54,272 nt of DNA from Bacteroidaceae bacterium (GCA_017516265.1 JAFXDL010000009.1:1-54272); one strand, 5' to 3'; shown: positions 1 through 8,637, counted from the stretch's first letter. The notes: generated by a model not told the origin, from the letters alone. Numbers and translations are program-made.

Positions 1-2
1 GA

Positions 3-1361
3 TTGGACGTACGCGACATCGAGGTTCCCCGTGGCTATGCCCTCTCAGCCGGCACGGCTACCATTTTCGTCAGTTCGTCCAAGGCATACGATTCACCGGC
101 CGGATGGCTTTCGGGCAGTTACCTGAGCCGTTTCTATGCAGGCGACGGACTCTATGACGACATACGCACCACCTCCAATGGCGACGGCGGAGGACTGGGC
201 CCGGTGTATGCCGGATATTCCTGTGGAAGTTGCCATCGCAATGCGGGACGTACGCGCCCGGCACTGTGGAGCGAAGGCGGGTCGGGCAGCTACGGCTTCT
301 CGGCCATGCTCATATATGTCACCCGCAAGAATGGTGCCTTCTTCCAGGACTACGGGCGTGTGATTCACGACCAGGCCATCTACGGAGTGGAGGCCGAGGG
401 AAAACTGAAGACTTCGCTCAGGTACGAGACTTTCACCTTCCCCGATGGAGAGGAGTACGAACTATGCTATCCTGAGTATGAAATCACCGAATGGTATGCC
501 GACTCCATTGCACCCGAAGACCTCTTCTGCACGGTACGCATCCCCCTGCGCCACGTGGGCATGGGACAGATGATGGCCATCGACCCGCAAGAGATTGAAA
601 AGCTGGCCGCACAGAGCAACTATCCCGAATATGGCATCAGCGGACGGGCCAACTACATCATGGAGCGCGGGGTGCTCTCGCTCGGACTTTCGGGCAACAA
701 GGCACAACATGCCGACCTCACCGTGGAGTTGGGATTCAGCAGCGATATGGGCGTGACCAACAGCCGCTATCCTGAAGAAATCTGTGAAGGACAGAGCCAG
801 ATGCAGGGCGGAAGCATGATGGGACTATCGTATGACCAGCTAGACATCAACACCCGCGACATGGAGGATGTGGACCTCTACATGCAAGCCTTGGGAGTGC
901 CTGCCCGACGGAATGTGAACAACAAGACGGTGAAGCGTGGCGAAGAGATGTTCTACCAGGCCAAGTGCCACCTCTGCCACGTCAGCACCCTCCACACCAA
1001 ACCGCGAGGCACCAACCTGCTGAACGGCACGGGACTCCCGTGGTTGGGCGGACAGACGATACACCCGTATAGCGACTTCCTGCTTCACGACATGGGGTCG
1101 GAGATTATGGGCGTGGGCCTCAACGACAACTACGTAAGCGGGCTTGCCCGAGGCAACGAATGGCGCACCACTCCTCTGTGGGGCATCGGACTTCAGGAGA
1201 AGGTGAACGGACACACCTACTTCCTGCACGACGGACGCGCACGCAACCTGTTGGAGGCCATCATGTGGCACGGTGGCGAGGGAGAGGCATCAAAGAACCT
1301 CTTCAAGCGGATGCCCAAGGAAGACCGCGATGCGTTGATAAAGTTTTTGGAATCATTGTAA
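3..1361 (+). CDS. Di-haem oxidoreductase (DHOR/DUF1111 type), 5' end outside window
   Basis: Periplasmic c-type cytochrome related to the di-haem putative peroxidase / thiol oxidoreductase family, which resembles bacterial cytochrome c peroxidases. Two covalent haem motifs are visible: CGSCH near residue 74 and CHLCH near residue 322, counted from the window edge. The C-terminal part carries the family-like stretch RTTPLWGIGL and HDGRARNLLEAIMWHGGE, where the His residues are likely haem ligands. The reading frame is open at the left edge and shows no signal peptide, so the real start lies upstream and the TTG at position 3 is probably not used. A porin and a c-type cytochrome lipoprotein follow on the same strand. 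In other Bacteroidales this family often accompanies imelysin-type iron-uptake lipoproteins, which would lie outside this window. Function is inferred from the family; the electron donor and substrate are unknown. Confidence 0.85.
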   Translation: MDVRDIEVPRGYALSAGTATIFVSSSKAYDSPAGWLSGSYLSRFYAGDGLYDDIRTTSNGDGGGLGPVYAGYSCGSCHRNAGRTRPALWSEGGSGSYGFSAMLIYVTRKNGAFFQDYGRVIHDQAIYGVEAEGKLKTSLRYETFTFPDGEEYELCYPEYEITEWYADSIAPEDLFCTVRIPLRHVGMGQMMAIDPQEIEKLAAQSNYPEYGISGRANYIMERGVLSLGLSGNKAQHADLTVELGFSSDMGVTNSRYPEEICEGQSQMQGGSMMGLSYDQLDINTRDMEDVDLYMQALGVPARRNVNNKTVKRGEEMFYQAKCHLCHVSTLHTKPRGTNLLNGTGLPWLGGQTIHPYSDFLLHDMGSEIMGVGLNDNYVSGLARGNEWRTTPLWGIGLQEKVNGHTYFLHDGRARNLLEAIMWHGGEGEASKNLFKRMPKEDRDALIKFLESL

Positions 1362-1376
1362 AATTAATATAAGGGA

Positions 1377-1470
1377 GACCCCATCCCTTACCTTCTCCAA
1401 GGGAAAAAAGTAGATAGTTTTGTAGAACTATTCACTCCCCTCCCTTGTGGAGGGGCAGGGGGGAGGGTCC
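1377..1470. repeat. GGACCC/GGGTCC palindromic repeat, copy A
   Basis: The unit begins GACCCCATCCC and ends GGGGAGGGTCC, with an internal AGTAGATAG segment. The same architecture recurs at 8489-8618 and 23160-23378 and, in diverged form, inside ccsBA. It ends 9 bp before the porin start codon, so it forms the immediate 5' leader of that gene. Confidence 0.75.
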
Positions 1471-1479
1471 GATAAAATT

Positions 1480-2691
1480 ATGAAAAAGATACTGCTTTCA
1501 GCCATGTTTGCCACCCTAGCTACGGGTGCCATGGCACAATACGAGGCCGACACAGAGAATGGCGTAGTGTCACTGGCCGGACGTGAAGGATTCGCCATCG
1601 AGACAAAGAAAGGTGATTTTGTGTTCAAACCTTACCTGTTGGTTCAGACTTCGGCCAACTACCGCTGGTACGACGATGAGGGATTGGACAAAGCCTACAA
1701 TCAGGACAATGTGGCCAACTCCGGATTTGCCATCCCGTATGCCGTATTGGGATTTACGGGTAAAGCCTTCGGACGAGTGACCTTCAACCTCTGCATGAAT
1801 GCCGCCGCATCGGGTGGAGGTATCCTCCAACAGGCCTGGTTTGATGTACAACTGAACAAAGGCATGGCCATCCGTGCCGGTAAGTTCAAGACCCCCTTCA
1901 GCCACGCTTATCTCACAACATTAGGTGAGACGCTGATGCCGGCCTTGCCTACGTCGCTCACCTCATCGGTCATCCTCCCCCACTCGCTCAATGCCGTCAC
2001 TCCCACCATGGGGATGGGCTTCGACCTGGGTGTGGAACTTCATGGTATGATGTCAAAGAAGTTCGGCTATCAAGTGGGTATATGGAATGGCACGGGTGCA
2101 TCGGTGAACTCGGCCACCAAGACGTTGAGCGACGATTGGCACATCCCCTCGCTCCTCTATGCCGGACGCCTGACCTTCATGCCCAAGGGAGTGATGCCAG
2201 CCACGCAGGGTAATCCCAACCGCCTGAACGAGGACAAGTGGATGCTGGGTGTATCGACCTCCATGAATGTGGAGAGCGAGAGCGAAAGTACCAACGACTA
2301 CCGCGCAGGACTGGAGTTTGCCATGCTGAAGAACAAGCTCTATCTGGCCGCCGAGGTCTATTATATGAACGTGAGTTTCACCGACCGCCAGAAGATTGAC
2401 GAGACGTACAACTATCTGGGAGGATATGTGCAGGGAGGTTACTTCGTGGCACCGCGTGTACAAGCCGCCCTACGCTATGACTTCATGAACCGAAACGGCC
2501 TTGATACGGACGGAATGCTGAACATGCCTGCCGTGGGAGTGAACTACTTCTTCAAGAACTGTAACCTGAAGCTGCAAGCCATGTACCAGTACATCGGCCG
2601 GACAGGACATGAAGACCAGCTCGACCGCGACAACGACAACCTGGGCCTGGCCACCCACACGGGTATGGTACAATTACAGTATTCTTTCTGA
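1480..2691 (+). CDS. Outer membrane porin, phosphate-selective porin O/P-like
   Basis: A 403-residue beta-barrel protein. The ATG at 1480 begins a clean signal peptide (MKKILLSAMF...GAMAQ, cleaved near residue 20). An upstream in-frame start would lie in repeat-derived sequence encoding Gly-rich residues and is rejected. The mature part alternates hydrophobic and polar residues with many aromatic girdle positions and ends in Phe (QLQYSF), the usual C-terminal signal for outer membrane assembly. Blocks such as IRAGKFKTPFS and YQVGIWNGTG resemble the porin O/P family. It lies between a di-haem oxidoreductase and a cytochrome c lipoprotein, so it may admit the substrate for that redox system. 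The substrate is not readable from sequence. Confidence 0.8.
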   Translation: MKKILLSAMFATLATGAMAQYEADTENGVVSLAGREGFAIETKKGDFVFKPYLLVQTSANYRWYDDEGLDKAYNQDNVANSGFAIPYAVLGFTGKAFGRVTFNLCMNAAASGGGILQQAWFDVQLNKGMAIRAGKFKTPFSHAYLTTLGETLMPALPTSLTSSVILPHSLNAVTPTMGMGFDLGVELHGMMSKKFGYQVGIWNGTGASVNSATKTLSDDWHIPSLLYAGRLTFMPKGVMPATQGNPNRLNEDKWMLGVSTSMNVESESESTNDYRAGLEFAMLKNKLYLAAEVYYMNVSFTDRQKIDETYNYLGGYVQGGYFVAPRVQAALRYDFMNRNGLDTDGMLNMPAVGVNYFFKNCNLKLQAMYQYIGRTGHEDQLDRDNDNLGLATHTGMVQLQYSF

Positions 2692-2757
2692 GAAAATTCA
2701 TCATTCATGAGTCATAATTCACAATTATTCTGTAATTTTGTAACCTCTTTAAGCAAG

Positions 2758-3459
2758 ATGAAGAAACTAGGATTGATGACGGCCGTATGTATGGGCATAG
2801 GCTTCAGTGCATGTGACGACGGCCGCCTCTACGAACATCATGTGGCAATCCCCGAAGAAGGCCGTGTGGTGAAACTGACCGGACAACTTACGGGCATCGA
2901 TGACTGGGCAAACGGTTACAACGTGGTGGTGGCCGGATTCACCGACGATAGCGAATATGCCGTCATCAGCAAAGCGGTGAGCGCCAACGAGGAAGGGGAA
3001 GCAGAGATTGTCCTCTCAGGCATCAATGACGAAGTGCAAAGCGTAGAGTTTTGCGTGGTCAACCGCCTGCGCAAGCGCATACTGACATTCCAGAAAGCCG
3101 ACCTTCAGACAACGGACACCATCCGTATGGAGGTGAACCAGATGGACGTAGGCATGTATGCCACCATACAGGAGCAACTGTTCAACACTACCTGTATCAG
3201 TTGCCACGGTGCCAGCACCTTTGCCGCTAAAGGACTGTATCTGACCGAAGAGAAAAGCTACGGAGCCATGGTGAATGTCCCCTCGGTCATCCGCCCGGAT
3301 TCGATGCTGGTAAACCCTGGAGATGCCACCACCAACGTGCTCTATCATGTACTGGCCAATGACCTGGATGCAACGCTCAGCCGTCCGCACCACGAAATGA
3401 TTTCCACACAGGCAACCAATTGGCCGAACATCGTAAGAGACTGGATAAACAAGAAATAG
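2758..3459 (+). CDS. c-type cytochrome lipoprotein
   Basis: A 233-residue protein. The ATG at 2758 is chosen because it starts a lipoprotein signal (MKKLGLMTAV...GFSAC, lipid-modified Cys near residue 20); the earlier ATG at 2707 would add a 17-residue polar extension. Residues about 25-130 form a beta-rich domain without a recognised family. The C-terminal 90 residues are a mono-haem cytochrome domain with CISCH as the haem attachment site and a downstream HHEM segment whose Met could be the distal ligand. It is probably anchored in a membrane and passes electrons to or from the di-haem enzyme encoded two genes upstream. Neighbours and strand suggest one operon with the porin. Confidence 0.8.
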   Translation: MKKLGLMTAVCMGIGFSACDDGRLYEHHVAIPEEGRVVKLTGQLTGIDDWANGYNVVVAGFTDDSEYAVISKAVSANEEGEAEIVLSGINDEVQSVEFCVVNRLRKRILTFQKADLQTTDTIRMEVNQMDVGMYATIQEQLFNTTCISCHGASTFAAKGLYLTEEKSYGAMVNVPSVIRPDSMLVNPGDATTNVLYHVLANDLDATLSRPHHEMISTQATNWPNIVRDWINKK

Positions 3460-3552
3460 CAACGAGTGACAAGCTACAATATGACGACGGACCACACACA
3501 GTGCCGCACACAACACTTGTCCCTCGGCCGCTTGTAGCTGCTAACTAAAAAG

Positions 3553-4689
3553 ATGAATATGCAAGAGAAAACAAGAATAGAGATTTTCAGATTCAACACC
3601 GAAGGTGGTGGAGTGGCGGAACTCCATGCCATGATTCACGTGACCGACCCGACGATGACTTACCAAGAGCAGGTGGGTGCACTGATGAATGCCTATGACA
3701 ACCTCATACAGTCCGAGAAGGAAGGTACCGTGGCCGTATTCAAACGCTTCTTCCTGAGCGATGCGGCCAACCAGGCCGACTACCTGATGGCCCTTCTGAT
3801 GGAAACCAGCGATTGCGCCCTCTCCATCGTGGAGCAACCACCGCTGGACGGCACGAAGATTGCCCTGTGGGTCTATCTGATGACCGGTGTGCAGACACGC
3901 GCTTTGGGCAATGGACTTTATGAAGCCAGCCACGGAGCCTACCGCCACCTGTGGGGAGCATCGGCCTTCAACCGAGCCAGCAATTCGGAATACCAGACAA
4001 GGCTACTGCTCAACGACTATGTGATGCAGCTCAGCAGTCAGGGATGCCGCCTGGCCGACCATTGCATCCGTACGTGGTTCTTCGTACAGAATGTGGATGT
4101 GAACTACGCCGGTGCGGTGAAGGCACGCAACGAGGTATTTGTCACACAGAACCTCACGGACAAGACCCACTTCATTGCCAGCACGGGCATTGCCGGCCGA
4201 CACGCCGACCCGAAAGTATCGGTACTGATGGACACCTATGCCATCGACGGGGTGAAGTCCGAACAGATACACCACCTCTACGCCCCCACTCATCTGAACC
4301 GCACATCGGAATACGGAGTCAGCTTCGAGCGCGGCACATACGTTGACTATGGCGACCGTAGGCACGTCTTTATCTCGGGCACAGCCAGCATCAACAATCG
4401 GGGTGAAATCATGCACCCGGGCGACATCCGCAAGCAGACACTGCGCATGTGGGAGAATGTGGAGACACTGCTGGCCGAGGCCGACTGTACCCCCGACCAC
4501 ATGGCCCACCTCATTGTCTATCTGCGCGATACGGCCGACTATACCGTGGTACGCCGAATGTTCGAAGAGCGTTTTCCATCGATACCCACCGTCTTCCTGC
4601 TGGCTCCCGTATGCCGTCCCGGTTGGCTCATCGAGATGGAATGCATGGCGGTGAAGCGGATGGAGAATGAAGCGTATCCGAAGTTGTAG
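3553..4689 (+). CDS. Rid (YjgF)-superfamily protein, FkbO/Hyg5 chorismatase-like
   Basis: A 378-residue soluble protein with no signal peptide. The C-terminal third (HVFISGTASINNRGEIMHPG, then QTLRMWENVETLL and MAHLIVYLRD) is the Rid/YjgF fold; the longer N-terminal half resembles the chorismatase-type members of that superfamily, which have a second degenerate Rid-like domain. It could hydrolyse an imine/enamine or act on a chorismate-like compound; the reaction cannot be assigned. ATG codons at 3553 and 3559 are both plausible starts (MNMQEKT). It sits between the cytochrome lipoprotein and the cytochrome c biogenesis gene, so a link with respiratory cofactors, such as quinone precursors derived from chorismate, is possible but speculative. 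Confidence 0.65.
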   Translation: MNMQEKTRIEIFRFNTEGGGVAELHAMIHVTDPTMTYQEQVGALMNAYDNLIQSEKEGTVAVFKRFFLSDAANQADYLMALLMETSDCALSIVEQPPLDGTKIALWVYLMTGVQTRALGNGLYEASHGAYRHLWGASAFNRASNSEYQTRLLLNDYVMQLSSQGCRLADHCIRTWFFVQNVDVNYAGAVKARNEVFVTQNLTDKTHFIASTGIAGRHADPKVSVLMDTYAIDGVKSEQIHHLYAPTHLNRTSEYGVSFERGTYVDYGDRRHVFISGTASINNRGEIMHPGDIRKQTLRMWENVETLLAEADCTPDHMAHLIVYLRDTADYTVVRRMFEERFPSIPTVFLLAPVCRPGWLIEMECMAVKRMENEAYPKL

Positions 4690-4696
4690 GATTTAG

Positions 4697-4770
4697 AGTG
4701 AGTTAGTGAGTTAGTGAGTTGGTGAGTTGGTGAGTTAGTAGTTGGTAGTTAGAGTGAGTTAGTAAGTTAG
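4697..4770. repeat. 8-bp tandem array (GTGAGTTA)
   Basis: A run of GTGAGTTA/GTGAGTTG units, degenerating to GTAGTTG toward its 3' end, just after the preceding stop codon. It is a low-complexity, slippage-prone array with no coding content. Confidence 0.85.
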
Positions 4771-4777
4771 CCAAAAC

Positions 4778-4825
4778 TATTGTCTACACTCCTAAGCGAA
4801 GCGTCACTCCTACACTCCTACACTT
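4778..4825. repeat. CTACACTCCT dispersed repeat, half unit
   Basis: The run ACTATTGTCTACACTCC, then TAAGCGAAGCGTCACTCC, recurs almost unchanged at 50222-50262. Only the right half of that longer unit is present here; the left half is replaced by the GTGAGTTA array. Confidence 0.75.
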
Positions 4826-4934
4826 CTAAAAATACCCTCCTAAAAAAATAGACAAGCGCGTGACAGAGTGACGTGTGACACCCACTATAAGCCATATTTT
4901 TCACATTTGCCGACTTCGATATAGAATCCCGCTT

Positions 4935-7043
4935 ATGACCAAGAAGATAACCCTCGTCCTCTACCTCCTGCTCATCATCGTACTGGCCGTGGCCACATTG
5001 GTGGAATATTCGCGAGGCACTGCCTTCGTGGCGGAGCACATCTACCACTCCGTCTCTTTCATCTTGCTTTGGGGAGTACTCGGTGTGCTCATGATTTTTT
5101 CCCTGTGGAAGAAAACTTTTTTTCAGGTATGGCCGAAAATTCTTCTGCACCTCTCCTTCCTCGTTATCTTGGCGGGAGCACTGACCTCCTTCCTGACAAG
5201 CCGCAAGGGGATGATGCACCTGCGCATGGGCGAACCTTCCTTCCAGTACATGGAGGGGGAGAATCGCTTGATGCGGAGCCTGCCCTTCACCCTCGAACTC
5301 GACACCTTCTATATCAACTATTATCCGGGCACGGAAGCTCCGGCGGACTATGTGAGTGTGGTGAGGGTGGAGACCCACCTAAATCCTCCCTGTAAGGGAG
5401 GACTTGTGGGTAGTCAACACATTCAATCTCCCTCCCTCACAGGGAGGGATGGGGAGGGTCTACTCCTTTCCATGAACAACATCCTCACCCACAAGGGATA
5501 CCGCTTCTACCAATCCTCATACGACGAGGACTACCGGGGCACATGGCTGAGCGTGAACTACGACCCGTGGGGGACGGCTATCACCTATGCCGGATACCTC
5601 CTACTGCTCATCTCTATGATAGGACTGATGGTGCATCCGCGCGGTGGATTCCGCCTACTTTTGAGAAAGGTAGCATCGTTCACTATTCTATTTGCCTTTA
5701 CTAGCGGCACCTTTGCCCAAGAGACACAGAAGCTCCCCATCATTCCCCTTGAAGAGGCTGAGGAAAAGACTGACATGCAGGTAATTTACCACGACCGCGT
5801 AGTTCCCCTGAACACCCTTGCACGCGACTTTGTGAAGAAACTCTATGGCAAAGATTCGTTCAGCGGCCTCACTCCCGAACAGATTCTCCTCAGCTGGCAA
5901 CGCCATCCCCAAGAGTGGGCCTACGTGCCGGCCATCAAGATAAAGAGCGAGGAGCTGAGAGCCAGACTCGGCCTGTCAGGCGAGTACGCACGGATGGTGG
6001 ACCTGTTTGCCCAAGGCGACTACCGCTTACGCCAATGGTGGAAAACTGATAACGAAGGGAACAAGCCTTCCCCCCTTCAGAAAGCCATCACAGAGACGGA
6101 CGAGAAGGTGGCCCTGATACTGATGTTGCAACGCGGCACACTCATCCGCCCCATCCCACAAGACGGAAGCGTAGAACCACTGAGCAAAACCAGACTAAAA
6201 GCGGAGCTGCTCTATAACAGCATCCCCTTCACGAAGATACTGTTTATGTTCAACTTGACGTTGGGGATTATCCTCCTATGGACCCTCCCCCTTAGCCCTC
6301 CACAAGGGAGGGGAGTGAATGGTTCTGCCAAACATTTTACTCCTTCCCCTTGGGGAAGGTCGGGATGGGGTCCGAAGGCAGGGATGGGGTTCGCCCTCCT
6401 CTTCCACCTCTCCGGCTATCTGCTCAGGTGGTACATCGGCGGACGCATCCCCTTGAGCAACGGATACGAGACAATGCAATTCCTCGCCCTCTGTATCATG
6501 ACGTTCGCCCTCCTCATGTCCCGCCGCTACAGACAGGCACTAGGGTTCGGCTTCCTACTTTCGGGCTTCACGTTGCTAGTCTCCTACCTGGGCGAGATGA
6601 ACCCGCAAATCACTCCACTGATGCCCGTGCTGGTGTCACCTTGGCTGAGCCTCCATGTGTCGGTCATCATGATGTCGTATGCCCTGTTTGCCTTCATCCT
6701 CCTGAACGGAGTGTGGGCACTCTGTGTACCTCGTGAGGCGGAACGGTTGATGACGTATAGCCGTCTGATGCTCTATCCGGCCGTATTCCTGCTGACGGCA
6801 GGCATCTTCATCGGCGCCGTATGGGCCAATGTATCGTGGGGCCGATATTGGGGATGGGACCCCAAGGAGGTATGGGCACTCATCACGATGCTCATCTATG
6901 CCCTGCCCCTACACGCCACCTCACTTCCCTGGTTCAGAAAGCCCCGATTCTTCCATATTTATACGATTGCAGCCTTCCTTTCTGTACTGATAACCTACTT
7001 TGGAGTAAACTTTTTCCTTGGTGGTATGCACAGTTACGCATAA
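4935..7043 (+). CDS. ccsBA: Cytochrome c biogenesis haem lyase, CcsBA-type fusion, carrying two in-frame repeat insertions
   Basis: A 702-residue membrane protein of the System II cytochrome c assembly pathway: it exports haem and attaches it to CxxCH motifs. Residues about 1-250 are ResB/CcsB-like (membrane helices near the N-terminus, a periplasmic part, then a helix). A periplasmic region follows, then a CcsA domain with several helices and the haem-handling WWD motif (WGRYWGWDPKEVW, about residue 632-645) and flanking His residues. ATG 4935 starts directly before the first helix; the ATG at 4875 would add a polar leader. Two Pro/Gly-rich segments, residues about 146-175 and 449-480, look foreign and match the GGACCC/GGGTCC repeat family at DNA level. 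The frame stays open through both. The adjacent c-type cytochromes are likely clients. Confidence 0.9.
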   Translation: MTKKITLVLYLLLIIVLAVATLVEYSRGTAFVAEHIYHSVSFILLWGVLGVLMIFSLWKKTFFQVWPKILLHLSFLVILAGALTSFLTSRKGMMHLRMGEPSFQYMEGENRLMRSLPFTLELDTFYINYYPGTEAPADYVSVVRVETHLNPPCKGGLVGSQHIQSPSLTGRDGEGLLLSMNNILTHKGYRFYQSSYDEDYRGTWLSVNYDPWGTAITYAGYLLLLISMIGLMVHPRGGFRLLLRKVASFTILFAFTSGTFAQETQKLPIIPLEEAEEKTDMQVIYHDRVVPLNTLARDFVKKLYGKDSFSGLTPEQILLSWQRHPQEWAYVPAIKIKSEELRARLGLSGEYARMVDLFAQGDYRLRQWWKTDNEGNKPSPLQKAITETDEKVALILMLQRGTLIRPIPQDGSVEPLSKTRLKAELLYNSIPFTKILFMFNLTLGIILLWTLPLSPPQGRGVNGSAKHFTPSPWGRSGWGPKAGMGFALLFHLSGYLLRWYIGGRIPLSNGYETMQFLALCIMTFALLMSRRYRQALGFGFLLSGFTLLVSYLGEMNPQITPLMPVLVSPWLSLHVSVIMMSYALFAFILLNGVWALCVPREAERLMTYSRLMLYPAVFLLTAGIFIGAVWANVSWGRYWGWDPKEVWALITMLIYALPLHATSLPWFRKPRFFHIYTIAAFLSVLITYFGVNFFLGGMHSYA
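5372..5460. repeat. Diverged GGACCC/GGGTCC repeat inside ccsBA (first)
   Basis: Runs from GACCCACC to GGGGAGGGTC with internal inverted segments CTCCCTGTAAGGGAG and CTCCCTCACAGGGAG. It is translated as a Pro/Gly/Ser-rich stretch of about 30 residues in the periplasmic ResB-like part. It resembles the intergenic copies at 8489-8618 and 23160-23378. Confidence 0.75.
6280..6373. repeat. GGACCC/GGGTCC repeat inside ccsBA (second)
   Basis: Starts GGACCCTCCCCCTTAGCCCT and ends GGGATGGGGTCC; the centre contains AGGGAGGGGAGTGAATGG, close to the AGGGAGGGGAGTAGATAG of the intergenic copies. Translated as about 31 residues (TLPLSPPQGRG...) in the loop between two membrane helices. Confidence 0.85.
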
Positions 7044-7049
7044 TTTCAT

Positions 7050-7057
7050 TACCTTTG
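7050..7057 (+). promoter_or_regulatory. Candidate -7 element TACCTTTG for the downstream lipoprotein gene
   Basis: Exact match to the Bacteroidetes -7 consensus TAnnTTTG, 22 bp before the ATG at 7080. No TTG was found at the expected upstream spacing, so the promoter may be weak. Confidence 0.45.
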
Positions 7058-7079
7058 CTCCCCTATTTGAACGAACAAC

Positions 7080-7751
7080 ATGAAAAGATTACTGAAATGC
7101 GCATTCATCGGGACACTGGCCCTATTGACCATCGGCACATTTGATGCCTGCCAAGGAGAGAAACCCATGAAGATGAACCATCCACGCAACATCCGCGGTG
7201 TGGTGAGCTACAAACGGGCTTTCAACGACCTGAACGACACACATCTGAAAGCGGCACAAGCCATTGGCATCGCCCCCATTGCCAACAGGGAAGCGGCCGA
7301 ACACATGACCCGGAAGCTGAGCCTGGTGGAGACATGCGAACTGTACAAACTGGACTCACTCACCCACTCTATCCCCTACCTGGTGCCCAAAGCAAACACC
7401 CTGCTGGACAATGTAGGGAAGAATTTCCTTGACTCGCTGGCCAACAAGGGGCTGAACCCCTACAAGGTCATCGTCACCTCCGTGCTCCGCACCGATGCCG
7501 ATGTCAAACGCCTGCGCCGTGGAAACGTCAATGCATCGGACAAGTCGGCACACCGCCATGGCACAACCTTCGACATCAGCTACAAACGATTCGACCAAGT
7601 ACCCGACCCCGACGGACACCCCATGCAACCGGTGAGAGAAGACACGCTGAAGATGGTGCTCTCCGAAGTACTGCGAGACCTGAAGAAACAGGGAGACTGC
7701 TACGTGAAGTATGAACTGAAGCAGGGATGCTTCCACATTACAGCCCGATAA
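7080..7751 (+). CDS. DUF5715-like lipoprotein with peptidase M15-like fold
   Basis: A 223-residue protein with a lipoprotein-type signal ([10 protein letters not shown]...FDAC; likely lipidated Cys near residue 24). The C-terminal half has the arrangement of M15/DD-carboxypeptidase-like proteins: [12 protein letters not shown], then [13 protein letters not shown] with the His and Asp expected to bind zinc, and a final CFHIT motif supplying the last His. It may act on peptidoglycan cross-links or be a catalytically inactive relative. It ends 1 bp before truA, so the two are probably co-transcribed, although the functions appear unrelated. Confidence 0.7.
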   Translation: MKRLLKCAFIGTLALLTIGTFDACQGEKPMKMNHPRNIRGVVSYKRAFNDLNDTHLKAAQAIGIAPIANREAAEHMTRKLSLVETCELYKLDSLTHSIPYLVPKANTLLDNVGKNFLDSLANKGLNPYKVIVTSVLRTDADVKRLRRGNVNASDKSAHRHGTTFDISYKRFDQVPDPDGHPMQPVREDTLKMVLSEVLRDLKKQGDCYVKYELKQGCFHITAR

Positions 7752-7752
7752 G

Positions 7753-8487
7753 ATGCACCGCTATTTCATCTACCTAGGATACGACGGCACCAACTACCAT
7801 GGCTGGCAAATCCAACCGAACGGAGTGAGTGTGCAACAGACACTGATGGAGGCACTGGCCACTTTCCTCAGACGAGAGGTGGAGGTGACAGGTGCCGGAC
7901 GGACAGATGCCGGAGTACATGCCCGCCTGATGGTGGCACACTTCGATTGGGAAGAACCATTGGACACGGATGCCGTCACTGAGAAACTGAACCGCATCCT
8001 CCCCCAAGACATCTGTATATATAAGGTACGCGAGGTGAACCCCGATGCACATGCCCGATTCGATGCCACCAGCCGTACCTACCGCTACTATGTGACCACC
8101 CGGAAGAATCCCTTCGGACGCCAGTTCATGTGCCGCATCGTAGGCAAGCCGCTGGACTTCGAAGCCATGAACCGTGCGGCCAAAACCCTATTCGACTATA
8201 CCGACTTCACCAGCTTCAGCAAGTTGCATACCGATGTAAAGACCAACAACTGCCGCATCATGCAAGCCCATTGGGAACAGACCAGCGAGACGGAATGGGT
8301 ATTCACCATCCAGGCCGACCGCTTTCTGCGCAACATGGTACGTGCCATCGTGGGCACCCTCTTCGAAGTGGGCCGGGGCAAACTCTCCATCGAAGGATTC
8401 CGACAGGTCATCGAACAAAAAGACCGTGGCAAAGCAGGCACTTCAGCACCCGGACATGCCCTCTTTTTGGAGGACGTGGAATATTAA
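7753..8487 (+). CDS. truA: tRNA pseudouridine(38-40) synthase TruA
   Basis: A 244-residue enzyme converting uridines 38-40 in the tRNA anticodon arm to pseudouridine. The catalytic Asp lies in [11 protein letters not shown] (about residues 48-58); other family segments are [17 protein letters not shown] at the N-terminus, RTYRYYV, and [19 protein letters not shown] near the C-terminus. Length fits the family (about 245-270). The start at 7753 follows the preceding stop by 1 bp. Cytoplasmic housekeeping gene. Confidence 0.95.
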   Translation: MHRYFIYLGYDGTNYHGWQIQPNGVSVQQTLMEALATFLRREVEVTGAGRTDAGVHARLMVAHFDWEEPLDTDAVTEKLNRILPQDICIYKVREVNPDAHARFDATSRTYRYYVTTRKNPFGRQFMCRIVGKPLDFEAMNRAAKTLFDYTDFTSFSKLHTDVKTNNCRIMQAHWEQTSETEWVFTIQADRFLRNMVRAIVGTLFEVGRGKLSIEGFRQVIEQKDRGKAGTSAPGHALFLEDVEY

Positions 8488-8488
8488 C

Positions 8489-8618
8489 GGACCCTCCCCC
8501 TTACCCCTCCCAAGGGAGGGGAGTAGATAGTAAAGTAAAAAAGTAATAAGTAACAAATAATAAGTAACAAAAAGCAGACATCTCACTCCCCTCCCTTGGG
8601 AGGGGCAGGGGGAGGGTC
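8489..8618. repeat. GGACCC/GGGTCC palindromic repeat, copy D
   Basis: A complete intergenic copy: GGACCCTCCCCCTTACCCCT at the left, AGGGAGGGGAGTAGATAG, an AT-rich middle with AAGTAATAAGTAACAA repeats, then CTCCCCTCCCTTGGGAGGGG and GGGGGAGGGTC at the right. It begins 2 bp after the truA stop and ends 19 bp before the next start codon. Confidence 0.9.
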
Positions 8619-8637
8619 TTCTTTTTCTTCTCCAATT

